In this document: positions 6,195-16,370 of the stretch, piece after piece
How positions within the stretch are numbered: position 1 is the first letter of the stretch
Layout of the letters: each line of letters starts with the position of its first letter
NCBI GenBank assembly: GCA_002709305.1
Contig: PAQM01000006.1
Span: 1 to 64,000, forward strand
DNA from: Crocinitomicaceae bacterium
Lineage (GTDB): Bacteria; Bacteroidota; Bacteroidia; Flavobacteriales_D; Crocinitomicaceae
DNA length: 64,000 nt
Direction: 5' to 3'
The notes under the pieces: generated by a model
What the model was told of the DNA's origin: nothing
The model's input: only the letters and a program-made list of their open reading frames with translations
The model's database searches: none
Translations under genes and position numbers: made by a program

Positions 6195-7991
6195 TTATTT
6201 TTTATCGCCCTTATTCATTTTCTCTTTAAGGTCAGCTAATGCATCTAGGTCACCTAAAGTAGATTTTTCAATATTTTGTTTATTTTCTTTTATTGCTTTT
6301 GAATAATTTGAGTTAGATTTTTTTGATTTATCTTTCCCTCCTGAGTTTTTATTCTCAATATCTTCAAAAGTTTTAGTGTGGGAAACAATTATCTTACGAG
6401 AATCTTTATTGAATTCAATTATAACAAAATCTAGTTTATCTTCTATTTTAGCATTAGTACCATCCTCTTTTCTCATATGACGAGCTGGACAGATTGCATC
6501 TAATCCATATGGTAATGAAACTATACCAGATTTATCTTTATTTTCAATTATTGTTCCTTCATGAATAGAACCCTCAGTAAAAGTTGATTCAAATACTTCC
6601 CACGGATTATCTTCAAGTTGCTTATGACCAAGGGATATTCGACGATTAGCACTGTCAATTTCAAGTACAATAACATCCATTAAATCACCAACTTTACAGA
6701 ATTCAGAAGGATGTTTAATTTTCTTTTGCCAAGATAGATCTGAAATATGTATTAATCCATCTACACCTTCTTCTAGTTCAACGAATACACCGAAGTTTGT
6801 AAAGTTTCTAACCTTAGCATTATGTTGAGATTTTAGTGCATATTTACCTTCTATAGCTTCCCATGGATCTGGCATTAATTGTTTAACACCAAGAGACATT
6901 TTTCTTTCATCTTTATCAAGTGTTAATATTGCTGCTTCAATTTCATCTCCAACTTTTAAAAAATCTTGTGCTGATCTTAGATGTTGAGACCAACTCATTT
7001 CAGAAACATGAATTAAGCCTTCAACACCAGGTGCTATTTCTATGAAGGCACCATAATCAGCCATTACAACAACTTTTCCTTTAACTTTATCACCAACCTT
7101 TAATTCGCTATCAAGCTCGTCCCATGGATGAGATTGTAGTTGTTTTAAGCCTAAAGCAATTCTTTTTTTATCGTTATCAAAATCTAGAATTACAACATTT
7201 ATTTTAGTATCTAATTGAACAATTTCTTCAGGGTGATTAACACGTCCCCAAGATAGATCAGTTATATGAATTAGTCCATCAACACCACCTAAATCTATGA
7301 AGACTCCGTAAGATGTAATGTTTTTAACAGTACCTTCTAGAACCTGACCCTTTTCAAGACCTGAAATAATCTGCTTTTTTTGTTCTTCAAGCTCTGCTTC
7401 TATAAGTGCTTTATGGGAGACAACAACATTTTTAAATTCTTGATTAATTTTCACTACTTTGAATTCCATGTTTTTTCCAACATAGAGATCGTAATCTCTA
7501 ATTGGTTTAACATCAATTTGAGATCCAGGTAAAAATGCTTCAAGTCCAAAGACATCAACTATTAGTCCTCCTTTTGTTCTACATTTTACAAAACCTGTTA
7601 TAATTTCACCTGTTTTAAGTACTTCATTGACTTTGTTCCAAGCGCTATGAGTTCTAGCGATTTTGTGAGAAACAACTAACTGACCATATTTGTCTTCTTG
7701 TGTTTCAACATATACCGGAACTACATCACCAACTGCTAAATCAGGGTTGTATCGAAATTCATTTGTTGGAATAACTCCTTCAGATTTAGAATTTATATTG
7801 ATAACGACTTCTTTTTTGTTTATAGAAACAACTGTTCCATCAATAACTTCTTTTTCTGCAACTGAATTTAATGTAGATTGATATTTTTCAGATAGTTCAG
7901 CTCTTTCACTTATAGAATAGCCATCTAATGCAAATGCATCCCAATCAAAATCGGGAGTTCCTTGCATTTCTTTGTTTTTTGTCTTTGCCAT
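6195..7991 (-). CDS. rpsA: 30S ribosomal protein S1
   Basis: S1 helps load mRNA on the 30S subunit. The 598-residue protein consists of successive S1 RNA-binding repeats, recognisable by recurring motifs such as NITSYGVFIDLGGVDGLIHITDL, DYGAFIEIAPGVEGLIHVSEM and NFTNFGVFVELEEGVDGLIHISD, each followed by VGD and a K.R.SLG.KQL. It ends in a Lys- and Ser-rich tail. Length fits the family. It is the only gene in its transcript; the leader carries two stem-loops and a -7 box at 8110-8117, and the terminator is at 6149-6172. In bacteria lacking Shine-Dalgarno sites S1 should be particularly important; that point is general knowledge. Confidence 0.97.
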   Translation of the reverse strand: MAKTKNKEMQGTPDFDWDAFALDGYSISERAELSEKYQSTLNSVAEKEVIDGTVVSINKKEVVININSKSEGVIPTNEFRYNPDLAVGDVVPVYVETQEDKYGQLVVSHKIARTHSAWNKVNEVLKTGEIITGFVKCRTKGGLIVDVFGLEAFLPGSQIDVKPIRDYDLYVGKNMEFKVVKINQEFKNVVVSHKALIEAELEEQKKQIISGLEKGQVLEGTVKNITSYGVFIDLGGVDGLIHITDLSWGRVNHPEEIVQLDTKINVVILDFDNDKKRIALGLKQLQSHPWDELDSELKVGDKVKGKVVVMADYGAFIEIAPGVEGLIHVSEMSWSQHLRSAQDFLKVGDEIEAAILTLDKDERKMSLGVKQLMPDPWEAIEGKYALKSQHNAKVRNFTNFGVFVELEEGVDGLIHISDLSWQKKIKHPSEFCKVGDLMDVIVLEIDSANRRISLGHKQLEDNPWEVFESTFTEGSIHEGTIIENKDKSGIVSLPYGLDAICPARHMRKEDGTNAKIEDKLDFVIIEFNKDSRKIIVSHTKTFEDIENKNSGGKDKSKKSNSNYSKAIKENKQNIEKSTLGDLDALADLKEKMNKGDKK

Positions 7992-8009
7992 TTTGGCTTA
8001 TTTTTTGTA

Positions 8010-8067
8010 TTTCGAGTGCCTTAACTTCTCGAAAGGATTAATAAAACCGCACGATAAAGGCTTGCGG
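8010..8067 (-). promoter_or_regulatory. Two stem-loops in the rpsA leader
   Basis: TTTCGAG (8010-8016) pairs with CTCGAAA (8028-8034), and CCGCA (8047-8051) pairs with TGCGG (8063-8067). Both lie between the predicted transcription start and the rpsA ATG. Such structure is rare in this AT-rich sequence and may mark autogenous control, which is known for rpsA in E. coli; the function here is inference. Confidence 0.5.
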
Positions 8068-8109
8068 AATGTTTTCTTGTTTAATAAATAAGAATAACAT
8101 TTGAGTCGG

Positions 8110-8117
8110 CAAAGATA
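8110..8117 (-). promoter_or_regulatory. -7 box for rpsA
   Basis: Minus-strand TATCTTTG matches TAnnTTTG exactly and would give a leader of about 110 bases. No convincing TTTG was seen at -33. Confidence 0.55.
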
Positions 8118-8156
8118 TGTATAAAATCTGTTATATTACCTTTTTATATAAAGAAA

Positions 8157-8184
8157 AAGGCACTAATAATTTTCTTAGTGCCTT
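8157..8184 (-). terminator. Terminator of the TPR gene / gyrA transcript
   Basis: AAGGCACTAA (8157-8166) is perfectly complementary to TTAGTGCCTT (8175-8184) with an 8-base loop; the minus strand continues with a T-rich CCTTTTTCTTT tract. Confidence 0.85.
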
Positions 8185-8224
8185 AGTTAATTAATTAAAA
8201 AGTTAAAATATTGTATGATTTTAA

Positions 8225-9430
8225 CTATAGCGCATCAGCTCTTTTCTTATATTCTAATGCTTTTGAAGAATTTCCTAAGTTTCTATTAATTTGAAAAAGT
8301 ATATTCAAAACTGCTTTATCATTTGGATAATTTTTGATATATGATTCCAAAGGATTTAATGCTTCTTTATATATTTCTTCACTTTTATTCAGTAATTTAT
8401 TATAATTTGGATCACCAAACTTTAGTTGATTCGCTTCTGTTTTTAGATCTCCTGCCCATGTAACTAAATGTGCGCCTAATTGATATTGGGCATCAGCATA
8501 GTTATTGTCTATTTCTAGAGCTTTTTCTAGAGATATTTTAGCTTTTTCATTTTTTTTGAGCTCTATATATATAGTGCCTATAGTATAATGAAGTTTTTTG
8601 TTTTCTGGATCTGCATTTATTGCATCATTAAGTGCATTTTCTGCAGCAGCAGCATCGCCTGATTCTATATTTGTGTTTACTAATGCTAAAAGCAAGTCAC
8701 GGTTTGAAGGTTCGATTAATCTTACTCTATTTATTATGTTAATTGCTTTTTCAAATTCTTTCATTTTTCTATAAGCTGATGAAGCAGCAATAGCACAAGT
8801 AGTAGATTTGTAACCGATAGAAGCTAATTTTTCATATCCAATTGCGGCATTTTCAAAATCATTTGATTTCTCATAACATACAGATGCATTATATATAGCT
8901 AAACTATCAATTTGATTTATAGCATCACTGTACTTTGCTTGGTATTCAAATAATTCTGCAGCTTCATTAAACTTTTTTAAATTATACAACATATTTCCCA
9001 TTTCGTTGAGCATGTATGCTTTTGTTTCGACAGATGATTCGAAATCACTCTTCATTTTTTTTCCAAGTCCATAACCATACTTAAATGCAGCGATACTTTC
9101 GTCAATTGCATTTTCACCAGCTAGTTTGATGAAGTTTGTGTCTTGCGCTTGAATACCTAATGTTAGGAAATTAGCATATATTTCACCTTTTAACCAGTTG
9201 GTTTTTTGGCTATCTTTTGTGTCAGTATGATTTGAAGCTAAATCAATAAAATCTTTTGCTGATATTAATGCTTTTTTAGCAGATTCTAAATCACCTTTTC
9301 TTAAAGAAGATAGATATTTGTTTTTAAATTCTACTGCTGCACTGGTTTCATTTTTCTTTTGTGCATATGATATAGGAGTAATATAACAAGTTAATATAAT
9401 AAGGCTAATGATTTTTATTGTTTTATTCAT
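8225..9430 (-). CDS. Exported tetratricopeptide-repeat protein
   Basis: A 401-residue protein with a signal peptide (cleavage near ISYAQ at about 24) and at least five helical TPR-like units, for example AAELFEYQAKYSDAI, AAIGYEKLASIGY, AINIINRVRLIEPSN and KISLEKALEIDNNYADAQYQLG. TPR units mediate protein-protein contacts, here in the periplasm. It starts 33 bases after the gyrA stop on the same strand and shares its terminator, so it is probably the distal gene of the gyrA transcript. Its specific role is not known; a structural or assembly factor is plausible. Confidence 0.8.
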   Translation of the reverse strand: MNKTIKIISLIILTCYITPISYAQKKNETSAAVEFKNKYLSSLRKGDLESAKKALISAKDFIDLASNHTDTKDSQKTNWLKGEIYANFLTLGIQAQDTNFIKLAGENAIDESIAAFKYGYGLGKKMKSDFESSVETKAYMLNEMGNMLYNLKKFNEAAELFEYQAKYSDAINQIDSLAIYNASVCYEKSNDFENAAIGYEKLASIGYKSTTCAIAASSAYRKMKEFEKAINIINRVRLIEPSNRDLLLALVNTNIESGDAAAAENALNDAINADPENKKLHYTIGTIYIELKKNEKAKISLEKALEIDNNYADAQYQLGAHLVTWAGDLKTEANQLKFGDPNYNKLLNKSEEIYKEALNPLESYIKNYPNDKAVLNILFQINRNLGNSSKALEYKKRADAL

Positions 9431-9463
9431 TTTTTCGTGTTTAGTTTAAAATATCAAATAATT

Positions 9464-12055
9464 TTATTCTTTTTCATTAATGTCTTCAGCTTCAGATATT
9501 TCTTCTTCACTGTTTGTGTTTTCTTCATCATCATTTCTTGGTACACGAGCTACTGCTGCTATTTCTGATGTTCCTTTTAGGTTAATTAACTTAACACCTT
9601 GTGCAGCTCTTCCCATTGTTCTTATTGTATCTATATGCATACGGATAGTAACACCAGATTTTGTTATTATCATCAAATCTTCTTCATTAGTCACATTTTT
9701 TATAGATAGTAGTTTACCAGTTTTTTCAGTAATATTAAGCGTTTTAACACCTTTTCCGCCCCTATTAGTTATCCTGTAAACTGGTTCATTATCTTTAGGG
9801 TCATTAAGATATGTGCGTTTTCCATAACCTTTCTTTGATACAACAAGAATAGTTGAATATACATCTTCTACACAAATCATTCCAATCACTTGATCGTCAT
9901 CACTAGTTAATGTTACGCCTCTTACACCTGCAGCATTTCTTCCCATAGCACGAACCTTTTCTTCATTAAATCTAATTGCACGTCCATTTGATGTAGCAAG
10001 TACCATTTCATTTTTTCCATTAGTCAATTTTGCTTCTAACAATTCATCACCCTCACGAATTGTAATAGCATTTATACCATTAGTTCTTGGTCTTGAATAT
10101 GCTTCAAGAGAAGTCTTTTTGACTATACCCTTTTTGGTACACATAATTATGTAGTAACTATCTATTAAGTCCCCAATATTCTCTGCTAATCCTTTATCAA
10201 TATCTTCTTGTATTGCAGGCCTTTTAATGAAATTAGGGTCTTTAACATCACCTGTATTAATGAAAGCCATCACTTTGTCATCTTGTTCTATGTTTAAAAG
10301 ATTTTGAATAGCTCTCCCTTTGCTTGTTTTACTTCCTTCAGGAACTTCAAAAACTCGCATCCAAAAACATTTACCTTTTTCAGTGAAAATCAATAAGTAA
10401 TTATGGTTTGTTGCTACAAATAATTCTTCAAGGAAGTCTTTTTCACGAGTAGCAGAACCTTTAGATCCCATTCCGCCTCTGTTTTGTACTTTGTATTCTG
10501 CAAGGCTTGTTCTTTTAATGTATCCAGCATGAGATATAGTAACAACAACTTCTTCGTCTGGAATTAAATCTTCAATTCGCATTTCATTTGCTGAATATTC
10601 AATTTTCGATCTTCTGTCATCACCATACTTATCTCTAATATCTGTTAGTTCATTCTTAATTATATCCATTCTCAGTGATTCTTTATCGAGAATGTCTTTT
10701 AAATTAGAAATCAATTTCATAAGCTCATCAAATTCACCTCTTAACTTGTCTTGCTCTAATCCAGTTAACTGGCGAAGTCTCATTTCAACAATTGCTTTTG
10801 ACTGAATTTCAGTAAGTTTAAATCTTTTAATAAGATTCTCCCTTGCTTCTTCAGGACTTTTTGAAGCTCTTATTATTTTTATTACTTCATCAATATTATC
10901 AGAAGCTATAATTAAACCTTCTAGTATGTGAGCTCTCTCTTCTGCTTTTTTTAATTCATATTTTGTTCTTCTTATTACTACTTCATGACGGAATTCCACA
11001 AAGTTTGAGATTAATTTTTTTAAGTTCACTAACTCTGGTCTTCCATTTACAAGACATATGTTGTTTACTGAAAATGAGCTTTGTAGAGGTGTGTATTTAA
11101 ATAATTTGTTTAGAACTACATTTGGAATTGCATCTCTCTTTAATTCATAAACAATACGCATACCTTTTCTATCCGACTCATCTCGAATGTCAGAAATCCC
11201 GTCAATTTTTTTATCATTTACAAGATCAGCTGTTTTTCTAATCATGTCTGCTTTATTAACTTGATACGGAATTTCTGTAACAATAATGACTTCTTTTCCA
11301 GATTTATCTTCTTCAATTTCAGCTTTTCCTCGCATAACAATTCTTCCTCTTCCTGTTAATAAAGCATCACGTACACCTTCATAGCCGTAAATTGTTCCAC
11401 CTGTTGGGAAGTCTGGTGCTTTCACATGTGTCAATAATTCTTCATCATCTATTTTATTATTATCTATGTATGCAATGGTACCATTAATTACTTCAGTTAG
11501 GTTGTGTGGGGCCATATTTGTCGCCATTCCAACAGCTATTCCGCTAGCTCCATTGATTAAAAGATTAGGTATTTTAGACGGTAATACGGATGGTTCAGAT
11601 ATGCTATCATCAAAATTGGGAACGAAATCAACAGTTTCTTTATCAAGATCTCCGAGCATTTCTTCAGCTATCTTTCTAAGTCTAGCTTCTGTGTAACGCA
11701 TTGCAGCGGGACTATCTCCGTCAATTGAACCGTAGTTTCCTTGTCCGTCAACAAGTGGGTAGCGTAAAGACCATGGTTGTGCCATTCTAACCATAGTATC
11801 ATAAACTGAGCTGTCTCCGTGTGGATGATATTTACCTAGTACTTCTCCGACAATTCTTGCTGATTTTTTATATGGTTTATTAGAATATACACCTAGGTCT
11901 TGCATCCCATATAATACTCTTCTATGAACAGGTTTAAATCCGTCTCTAACATCTGGAAGAGCTCTTGAAACAATTACTGACATTGAATAATCAATGTAAG
12001 CTGATTTCATTTCATCTTCTATGTTAATTTGTATTACTTTTTCACCGTCTGCCAT
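9464..12055 (-). CDS. gyrA: DNA gyrase subunit A
   Basis: Catalytic breakage-reunion subunit of gyrase, which introduces negative supercoils. The 863-residue protein has the catalytic tyrosine Y121 (AAMRYTEAR) and a quinolone-pocket segment [14 protein letters not shown] with Ser82 and Asp86, the wild-type residues at the positions of E. coli Ser83 and Asp87. The C-terminal half contains the beta-pinwheel repeats, with NRGGKGVKT in place of the GyrA-box. The tail is a run of acidic residues (about 841-863). The gene is first in a transcript with the TPR gene and diverges from clpC across 239 bases with a -7 box for each direction. Confidence 0.97.
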   Translation of the reverse strand: MADGEKVIQINIEDEMKSAYIDYSMSVIVSRALPDVRDGFKPVHRRVLYGMQDLGVYSNKPYKKSARIVGEVLGKYHPHGDSSVYDTMVRMAQPWSLRYPLVDGQGNYGSIDGDSPAAMRYTEARLRKIAEEMLGDLDKETVDFVPNFDDSISEPSVLPSKIPNLLINGASGIAVGMATNMAPHNLTEVINGTIAYIDNNKIDDEELLTHVKAPDFPTGGTIYGYEGVRDALLTGRGRIVMRGKAEIEEDKSGKEVIIVTEIPYQVNKADMIRKTADLVNDKKIDGISDIRDESDRKGMRIVYELKRDAIPNVVLNKLFKYTPLQSSFSVNNICLVNGRPELVNLKKLISNFVEFRHEVVIRRTKYELKKAEERAHILEGLIIASDNIDEVIKIIRASKSPEEARENLIKRFKLTEIQSKAIVEMRLRQLTGLEQDKLRGEFDELMKLISNLKDILDKESLRMDIIKNELTDIRDKYGDDRRSKIEYSANEMRIEDLIPDEEVVVTISHAGYIKRTSLAEYKVQNRGGMGSKGSATREKDFLEELFVATNHNYLLIFTEKGKCFWMRVFEVPEGSKTSKGRAIQNLLNIEQDDKVMAFINTGDVKDPNFIKRPAIQEDIDKGLAENIGDLIDSYYIIMCTKKGIVKKTSLEAYSRPRTNGINAITIREGDELLEAKLTNGKNEMVLATSNGRAIRFNEEKVRAMGRNAAGVRGVTLTSDDDQVIGMICVEDVYSTILVVSKKGYGKRTYLNDPKDNEPVYRITNRGGKGVKTLNITEKTGKLLSIKNVTNEEDLMIITKSGVTIRMHIDTIRTMGRAAQGVKLINLKGTSEIAAVARVPRNDDEENTNSEEEISEAEDINEKE

Positions 12056-12187
12056 CTTTACTTTAAATTATTTTAACATTAAAAATCTATAAAAATAGAA
12101 GCATCTAAATTAGTTAATTTAACCATCTTTTTTTTTCTTTTACAACTGTATTTACTAACAAAAAACTGTGGAAAATTGAGAAATCAG

Positions 12188-12195
12188 CAAACTTA
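12188..12195 (-). promoter_or_regulatory. -7 box for gyrA
   Basis: Minus-strand TAAGTTTG fits TAnnTTTG and would give a leader of about 130 bases. No clear -33 element. Confidence 0.45.
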
Positions 12196-12214
12196 TTAAC
12201 AATTTTATTCGTTT

Positions 12215-12222
12215 TATATTTG
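12215..12222 (+). promoter_or_regulatory. -7 box for clpC
   Basis: TATATTTG fits TAnnTTTG, 72 bases before the clpC ATG. No clear -33 element. The heat-shock HrcA/CIRCE or CtsR-type operators were looked for and not seen. Confidence 0.5.
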
Positions 12223-12294
12223 TAAGTGGTTTAAAATCCTCATTTTTACAACATAATAATATATTTTTTACTTAAAAAAACCTTTTAATAGAAT

Positions 12295-14832
12295 ATGGAA
12301 GCTAAGTTTTCTCAAAGAGTTAAAGATGTTATTAGTTACAGTCGCGAAGAAGCTCTAAGATTAGGTAATGATTTTATTGGTGTTGAACATCTTCTTTTAG
12401 GTTTGATTAGAGAAGGTGATGGTAAGGCTATATTGGTTTTAAGTCAGTTTGAATTAAATCTAAAAATGATTCGAAAGGAACTTGAGCAGAATTTAACAAG
12501 AAATACAGGTGTTACAAATCAAAATTTATCAAATATTCCTTTAGTTAAGCAGGCGGAACGGGTTTTAAAATTAACTTATTTAGAGGCAAAGTTATATAAA
12601 AGTTCAACAATTGGAACAGAGCATTTATTACTTTCTATTTTAAAGAATGAGGATAACGTTGCTTGTGGTATTTTAAATAAATATGGTGTAATTTACGAAA
12701 ATGTTAAAGATGAATTAAAGGGAATGGAAAATAAAGAAACAAAATTTAAAGCTGATTTTCCTGAAAGTACAGAGGAAGGTGGGGCAGAAGGTGCGTTTTC
12801 TTCTTCTAGAAAAAAAGTTGATTCTAAATCTAAAACACCAGTTTTAGACAATTTTGGTAGAGACCTAACATCTATGGCTGAAGCTGGGAAATTAGACCCA
12901 ATTGTTGGACGTGAATCTGAAATTGAACGAGTAAGTCAAATTTTATCCCGTAGAAAGAAAAATAATCCAATACTTATAGGTGAACCAGGAGTAGGTAAAA
13001 GTGCTATTGCTGAAGGATTAGCACTTAGGATTGTTCAGCGTAAAGTTTCAAGAGTCCTTTTTAATAAAAGAATAGTTTCTTTGGATTTAGCTTCTTTAGT
13101 CGCTGGAACAAAATATAGAGGTCAATTTGAGGAGAGAATGAAAGCTGTTATGCAGGAAGTTGAACAAAATCCAGATGTAATTTTATTTATAGATGAAATT
13201 CATACAATTATTGGTGCAGGTGGTGCTTCAGGTTCATTAGATGCTTCAAATATGTTTAAACCAGCTTTAGCTAGGGGAGAAATGCAAGCAATTGGAGCTA
13301 CTACAATTGATGAATATCGACAACACATTGAAAAAGATGGTGCCCTTGAAAGAAGATTTCAAAAAGTAATAATTGAACCTACTAGTATTGATGAAACAAT
13401 TCAAATTTTAGAAAACATTAAGGAACGATATGAAGATCATCATTCAGTGAATTATAATTCTGAAGCTATTAAAGCATGTGTGTCTTTAACTGAACGTTAT
13501 ATTACCGATAGACATCTTCCAGATAAAGCAATTGATGCTCTTGATGAAGTAGGTTCTCGTGTTCATTTAAATAATATAAGCGTTCCAAAAGAAATATTAG
13601 ATATTGAGAAAAGAATTGAAAACTTAAAATTAGAAAAAAACGAGGTTATTAAATCACAACAGTATGAAAAAGCGGCAGAACTTCGTGATGTAGAGAGAAA
13701 ATTAATTGAAGAACTTCAAGCTGCAAAAAATAAATGGGAAGAAGATTATAAGTTAAATAGAGTTTTAGTTACTGAATTTCATGTTGCTGAAGTTGTATCA
13801 ATGATGAGTGGTGTTCCTGTAACTAGGATATCTGAATCAGAAACAGGTCGATTGGCTTCTATGGCAAGTGATATAAAGTCACAAGTTATAGGTCAGGACG
13901 ATGCAATTGAAAAAGTTGTTAAGGCTATACAGCGTAATCGTGCAGGTCTTAAAGATCCCAACAAGCCAATTGGATCATTTTTCTTTCTAGGACCAACAGG
14001 AGTAGGTAAAACACAACTAGCAAAGGTTCTTGCTCAATATTTGTTTGATTCTCAAGAATCCTTAATTCGTATTGATATGTCAGAGTATATGGAGAAATTT
14101 TCTATATCTCGTTTAGTTGGAGCACCTCCAGGATATGTTGGTTATGAAGAGGGTGGTCAATTGACAGAAAAAGTTAGAAGAAAGCCATATTCTATTATTT
14201 TGTTAGACGAAATTGAAAAGTCTCACCCAGATGTTTTTAATCTTTTACTTCAGGCTTTAGATGATGGTCATATGACTGATGGTTTAGGTCGTAAAATTGA
14301 TTTCAAAAATACCATACTGATTATGACCTCAAATATTGGAGCTCGACAACTATCAGATTTTGGAACAGGTGTTGGGTTTGGTACTAAAGCTCAATCAATG
14401 CAAAAAGATGAGCACTCTAAAAGTGTTATTCAGAAAGCATTAAGGAAAGCGTTTGCTCCTGAGTTTTTAAATCGTATTGATGATATGATTATTTTCAATT
14501 CTCTTTCTAGAGAAAACATTCATAATATTATTGATATTGAACTTTCTAAATTGTATTCAAGAATATGTGATTTAGGATATTCTATTAAAATGACGGATAA
14601 AGCGAAAGATTTTATTGCACAACAAGGTTATGATGAAAAGTTTGGTGCAAGACCTTTAAAAAGAGCTATTCAAAAGCACATTGAAGATCCATTGGCAGAG
14701 GAAATAGTTAAATCTCGTTTAAATGAAGGTGATTCTATTAAAATAGATATGAAAAGTGGTGATAAAGATTTAACTATAAATATTATAGGAAAAGATAAGA
14801 AGCAAAAGTCAACAAAAAAAAATAAGACTTAG
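12295..14832 (+). CDS. clpC: ATP-dependent Clp protease ATP-binding subunit ClpC
   Basis: Hexameric AAA+ unfoldase that feeds substrates to ClpP. Of 845 residues, the first 150 are two Clp N-repeats ([26 protein letters not shown]). AAA-1 has Walker A GEPGVGKS at 229-236 and the [11 protein letters not shown] Walker B. A UVR-like [16 protein letters not shown] motif in the middle region identifies ClpC rather than ClpA or ClpB. AAA-2 has GPTGVGKT at 566-573 and ends in the D2-small domain with GARPLKRAI. The length is normal and the lysine-rich tail unremarkable. clpP is not in the window. It diverges from gyrA and converges on murQ. Confidence 0.96.
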   Translation: MEAKFSQRVKDVISYSREEALRLGNDFIGVEHLLLGLIREGDGKAILVLSQFELNLKMIRKELEQNLTRNTGVTNQNLSNIPLVKQAERVLKLTYLEAKLYKSSTIGTEHLLLSILKNEDNVACGILNKYGVIYENVKDELKGMENKETKFKADFPESTEEGGAEGAFSSSRKKVDSKSKTPVLDNFGRDLTSMAEAGKLDPIVGRESEIERVSQILSRRKKNNPILIGEPGVGKSAIAEGLALRIVQRKVSRVLFNKRIVSLDLASLVAGTKYRGQFEERMKAVMQEVEQNPDVILFIDEIHTIIGAGGASGSLDASNMFKPALARGEMQAIGATTIDEYRQHIEKDGALERRFQKVIIEPTSIDETIQILENIKERYEDHHSVNYNSEAIKACVSLTERYITDRHLPDKAIDALDEVGSRVHLNNISVPKEILDIEKRIENLKLEKNEVIKSQQYEKAAELRDVERKLIEELQAAKNKWEEDYKLNRVLVTEFHVAEVVSMMSGVPVTRISESETGRLASMASDIKSQVIGQDDAIEKVVKAIQRNRAGLKDPNKPIGSFFFLGPTGVGKTQLAKVLAQYLFDSQESLIRIDMSEYMEKFSISRLVGAPPGYVGYEEGGQLTEKVRRKPYSIILLDEIEKSHPDVFNLLLQALDDGHMTDGLGRKIDFKNTILIMTSNIGARQLSDFGTGVGFGTKAQSMQKDEHSKSVIQKALRKAFAPEFLNRIDDMIIFNSLSRENIHNIIDIELSKLYSRICDLGYSIKMTDKAKDFIAQQGYDEKFGARPLKRAIQKHIEDPLAEEIVKSRLNEGDSIKIDMKSGDKDLTINIIGKDKKQKSTKKNKT

Positions 14833-14839
14833 ATATAGT

Positions 14840-15649
14840 TCATTTTTTTGATTTATAATTTTTTATTGCTTCTCTTACACTAGAATATTCATCTAATAAT
14901 TTTTTCGCCTCTTCATATGATACATTTATAGTTTCTTGAATCATTTTTACACCACGATCTAATAGTTTATTATTACTTAGTTGCATATCTATCATCCTAT
15001 TTCCTTTTACTTTACCCATTTTAATCATTAAACTAGTGCTAATCATATTAAGTATTAGTTTTTGAGCAGTTCCGGATTTCATTCTTGTACTACCCGTTAA
15101 AAATTCTGGTCCAACTATTACTGTCATTGGTAATTTAGCCTCTTTTTCAATAGGGTTATTTGGATTACATGTGATTGCTCCTGTTAATAACCCATTTTTA
15201 TTAGCGTATTTTAATCCTCCAATCACATATGGTGTATATCCAGATGCAGCAATACCAATAACTGTGTCAAGTTTGGATAAATTAAATTTATTTAGATCTT
15301 TCCATGCTCCATTAGTATCATCTTCAGCAAATTCAACTGCTTTTCGAATAGCAATATCTCCTCCTGCTATAATACCAATAACTAAATCTGAATCAACTCC
15401 AAATGTTGGCGGGCATTCACTAGCATCAAGTATTCCTAACCTACCACTTGTTCCAGCACCGATATAAAAAAGGCGTCCACCTTTTATCATGCGTTCATAA
15501 CATTTATCTATAAATGATTCGATGGAAGGGATGATTTCATAAACTTTATGTGCGACTGTAACATCTTCAGAATTTATTGCATGTAAAAGTTCTTTAGTTG
15601 ACATTAATTCAAGATTATCATGATTGGAAGAAGATTCAGTTATATTCAT
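14840..15649 (-). CDS. murQ: N-acetylmuramic acid 6-phosphate etherase
   Basis: Cleaves the lactyl ether of MurNAc-6-phosphate to GlcNAc-6-phosphate in peptidoglycan recycling. The SIS-domain signature YIGAGTSGRLGILDASECPPT is at 62-82, with Glu78 at the position of the proposed catalytic acid of E. coli MurQ, and EDDTNG follows near 113. The C-terminal KSGTAQKLILNMIST and small UBA-like helical end are typical. At 269 residues it is slightly shorter than the usual 300. Its ATG shares one base with the stop of the upstream PyrR-like gene (TAATG), so the two are translationally coupled. No MurNAc kinase is nearby. Confidence 0.93.
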   Translation of the reverse strand: MNITESSSNHDNLELMSTKELLHAINSEDVTVAHKVYEIIPSIESFIDKCYERMIKGGRLFYIGAGTSGRLGILDASECPPTFGVDSDLVIGIIAGGDIAIRKAVEFAEDDTNGAWKDLNKFNLSKLDTVIGIAASGYTPYVIGGLKYANKNGLLTGAITCNPNNPIEKEAKLPMTVIVGPEFLTGSTRMKSGTAQKLILNMISTSLMIKMGKVKGNRMIDMQLSNNKLLDRGVKMIQETINVSYEEAKKLLDEYSSVREAIKNYKSKK

Positions 15650-16143
15650 TATACTAAATATGCTTTTTGATTTGATTCATTAAGTATAACTTCTACACGT
15701 TCTTTTAATGTAGTTGATAAAACAAGTCCAACAAAGTCAGCTTTAATAGGGAACTTACGGTGTTTTCTATCTACTAATGCAACTGTTTTTATAGCTTTTG
15801 TTGGTATCTTAAGAATTTCTGTTAATGCATATTGCATTGTTTTTCCAGAATTTAAAACATCATCTACTAGAATTATAAAACCATTTTCTAGAGAATTTAT
15901 ATTAGAAGAAAATTCTATTTTTTTTGATAGAGGTTCAGATTTATTTATAATAATTTCAAAGTTATTAACTTTTATATCAGAGTTTTTTGTGATAATTAAG
16001 GATAATCTATTTGCAAGAGTAACACCATTTCCAACTATACCAATAATATGTATTATTTTTTCTTGAAAGCAATTTTCAATAATTTGATGTGCTAATCGAT
16101 TAATTTTTTGTTCAATTTGTTTATTTGAAAGTATTTCTTGCAT
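15649..16143 (-). CDS. PyrR-like phosphoribosyltransferase
   Basis: A 164-residue type I phosphoribosyltransferase with the PRPP loop ILVDDVLNSGKTMQYAL (about 101-117). The segment VALVDRKHRKFPIKADFVG near 132 closely follows the PyrR pattern LVDRGHRELPIRADYVG, so the protein may be a uracil phosphoribosyltransferase of the PyrR type. Whether it binds RNA is unknown; no PyrR anti-terminator loop was seen before carB. It is coupled to murQ by a one-base overlap and diverges from carB over 227 bases, which hints at a pyrimidine link. A -7 box TACTTTTG lies at 16178-16185. Confidence 0.8.
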   Translation of the reverse strand: MQEILSNKQIEQKINRLAHQIIENCFQEKIIHIIGIVGNGVTLANRLSLIITKNSDIKVNNFEIIINKSEPLSKKIEFSSNINSLENGFIILVDDVLNSGKTMQYALTEILKIPTKAIKTVALVDRKHRKFPIKADFVGLVLSTTLKERVEVILNESNQKAYLV

Positions 16144-16177
16144 AATGAATGAAATTAAACTTCTATTTTAAATGAAT

Positions 16178-16185
16178 CAAAAGTA
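16178..16185 (-). promoter_or_regulatory. -7 box for the PyrR-like gene / murQ
   Basis: Minus-strand TACTTTTG fits TAnnTTTG, giving a leader of about 28 bases. The -33 element is not clear. Confidence 0.45.
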
Positions 16186-16307
16186 ATCTCTTTTTTTTAT
16201 TGTTGTTATCTTCTAAATATTTATTGAATAAAAGTTATTCACGATTTATGTTAAAAACATTATAAAAAACTATTATAAAACAGTATAATCAATGCTATTT
16301 TTTTATC

Positions 16308-16343
16308 TAGATTTGCATTCAATTTAATACTTAATTTAAGTAT
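16308..16343 (+). promoter_or_regulatory. carB -7 box followed by an operator-like palindrome
   Basis: TAGATTTG (16308-16315) fits TAnnTTTG, so transcription should begin near 16321. Six bases later ATACTTAA and TTAAGTAT (16327-16334, 16336-16343) form a perfect 8-bp palindrome around one T. It would lie at the very 5' end of the carB message and could be an operator or an RNA hairpin. Confidence 0.5.
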
Positions 16344-16370
16344 CAGTTTAAACATAAAATTTAATGTCAT

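Noticed and set aside
9480-9779. 99-codon plus-strand frame in gyrA
   Set aside because: Antisense to the conserved gyrA C-terminal coding region; no independent support.
16144-16370. PyrR-type attenuator before carB
   Set aside because: No ARUCCnGnGAGGYU-like binding loop and no competing terminator is present; only the short palindrome was found.
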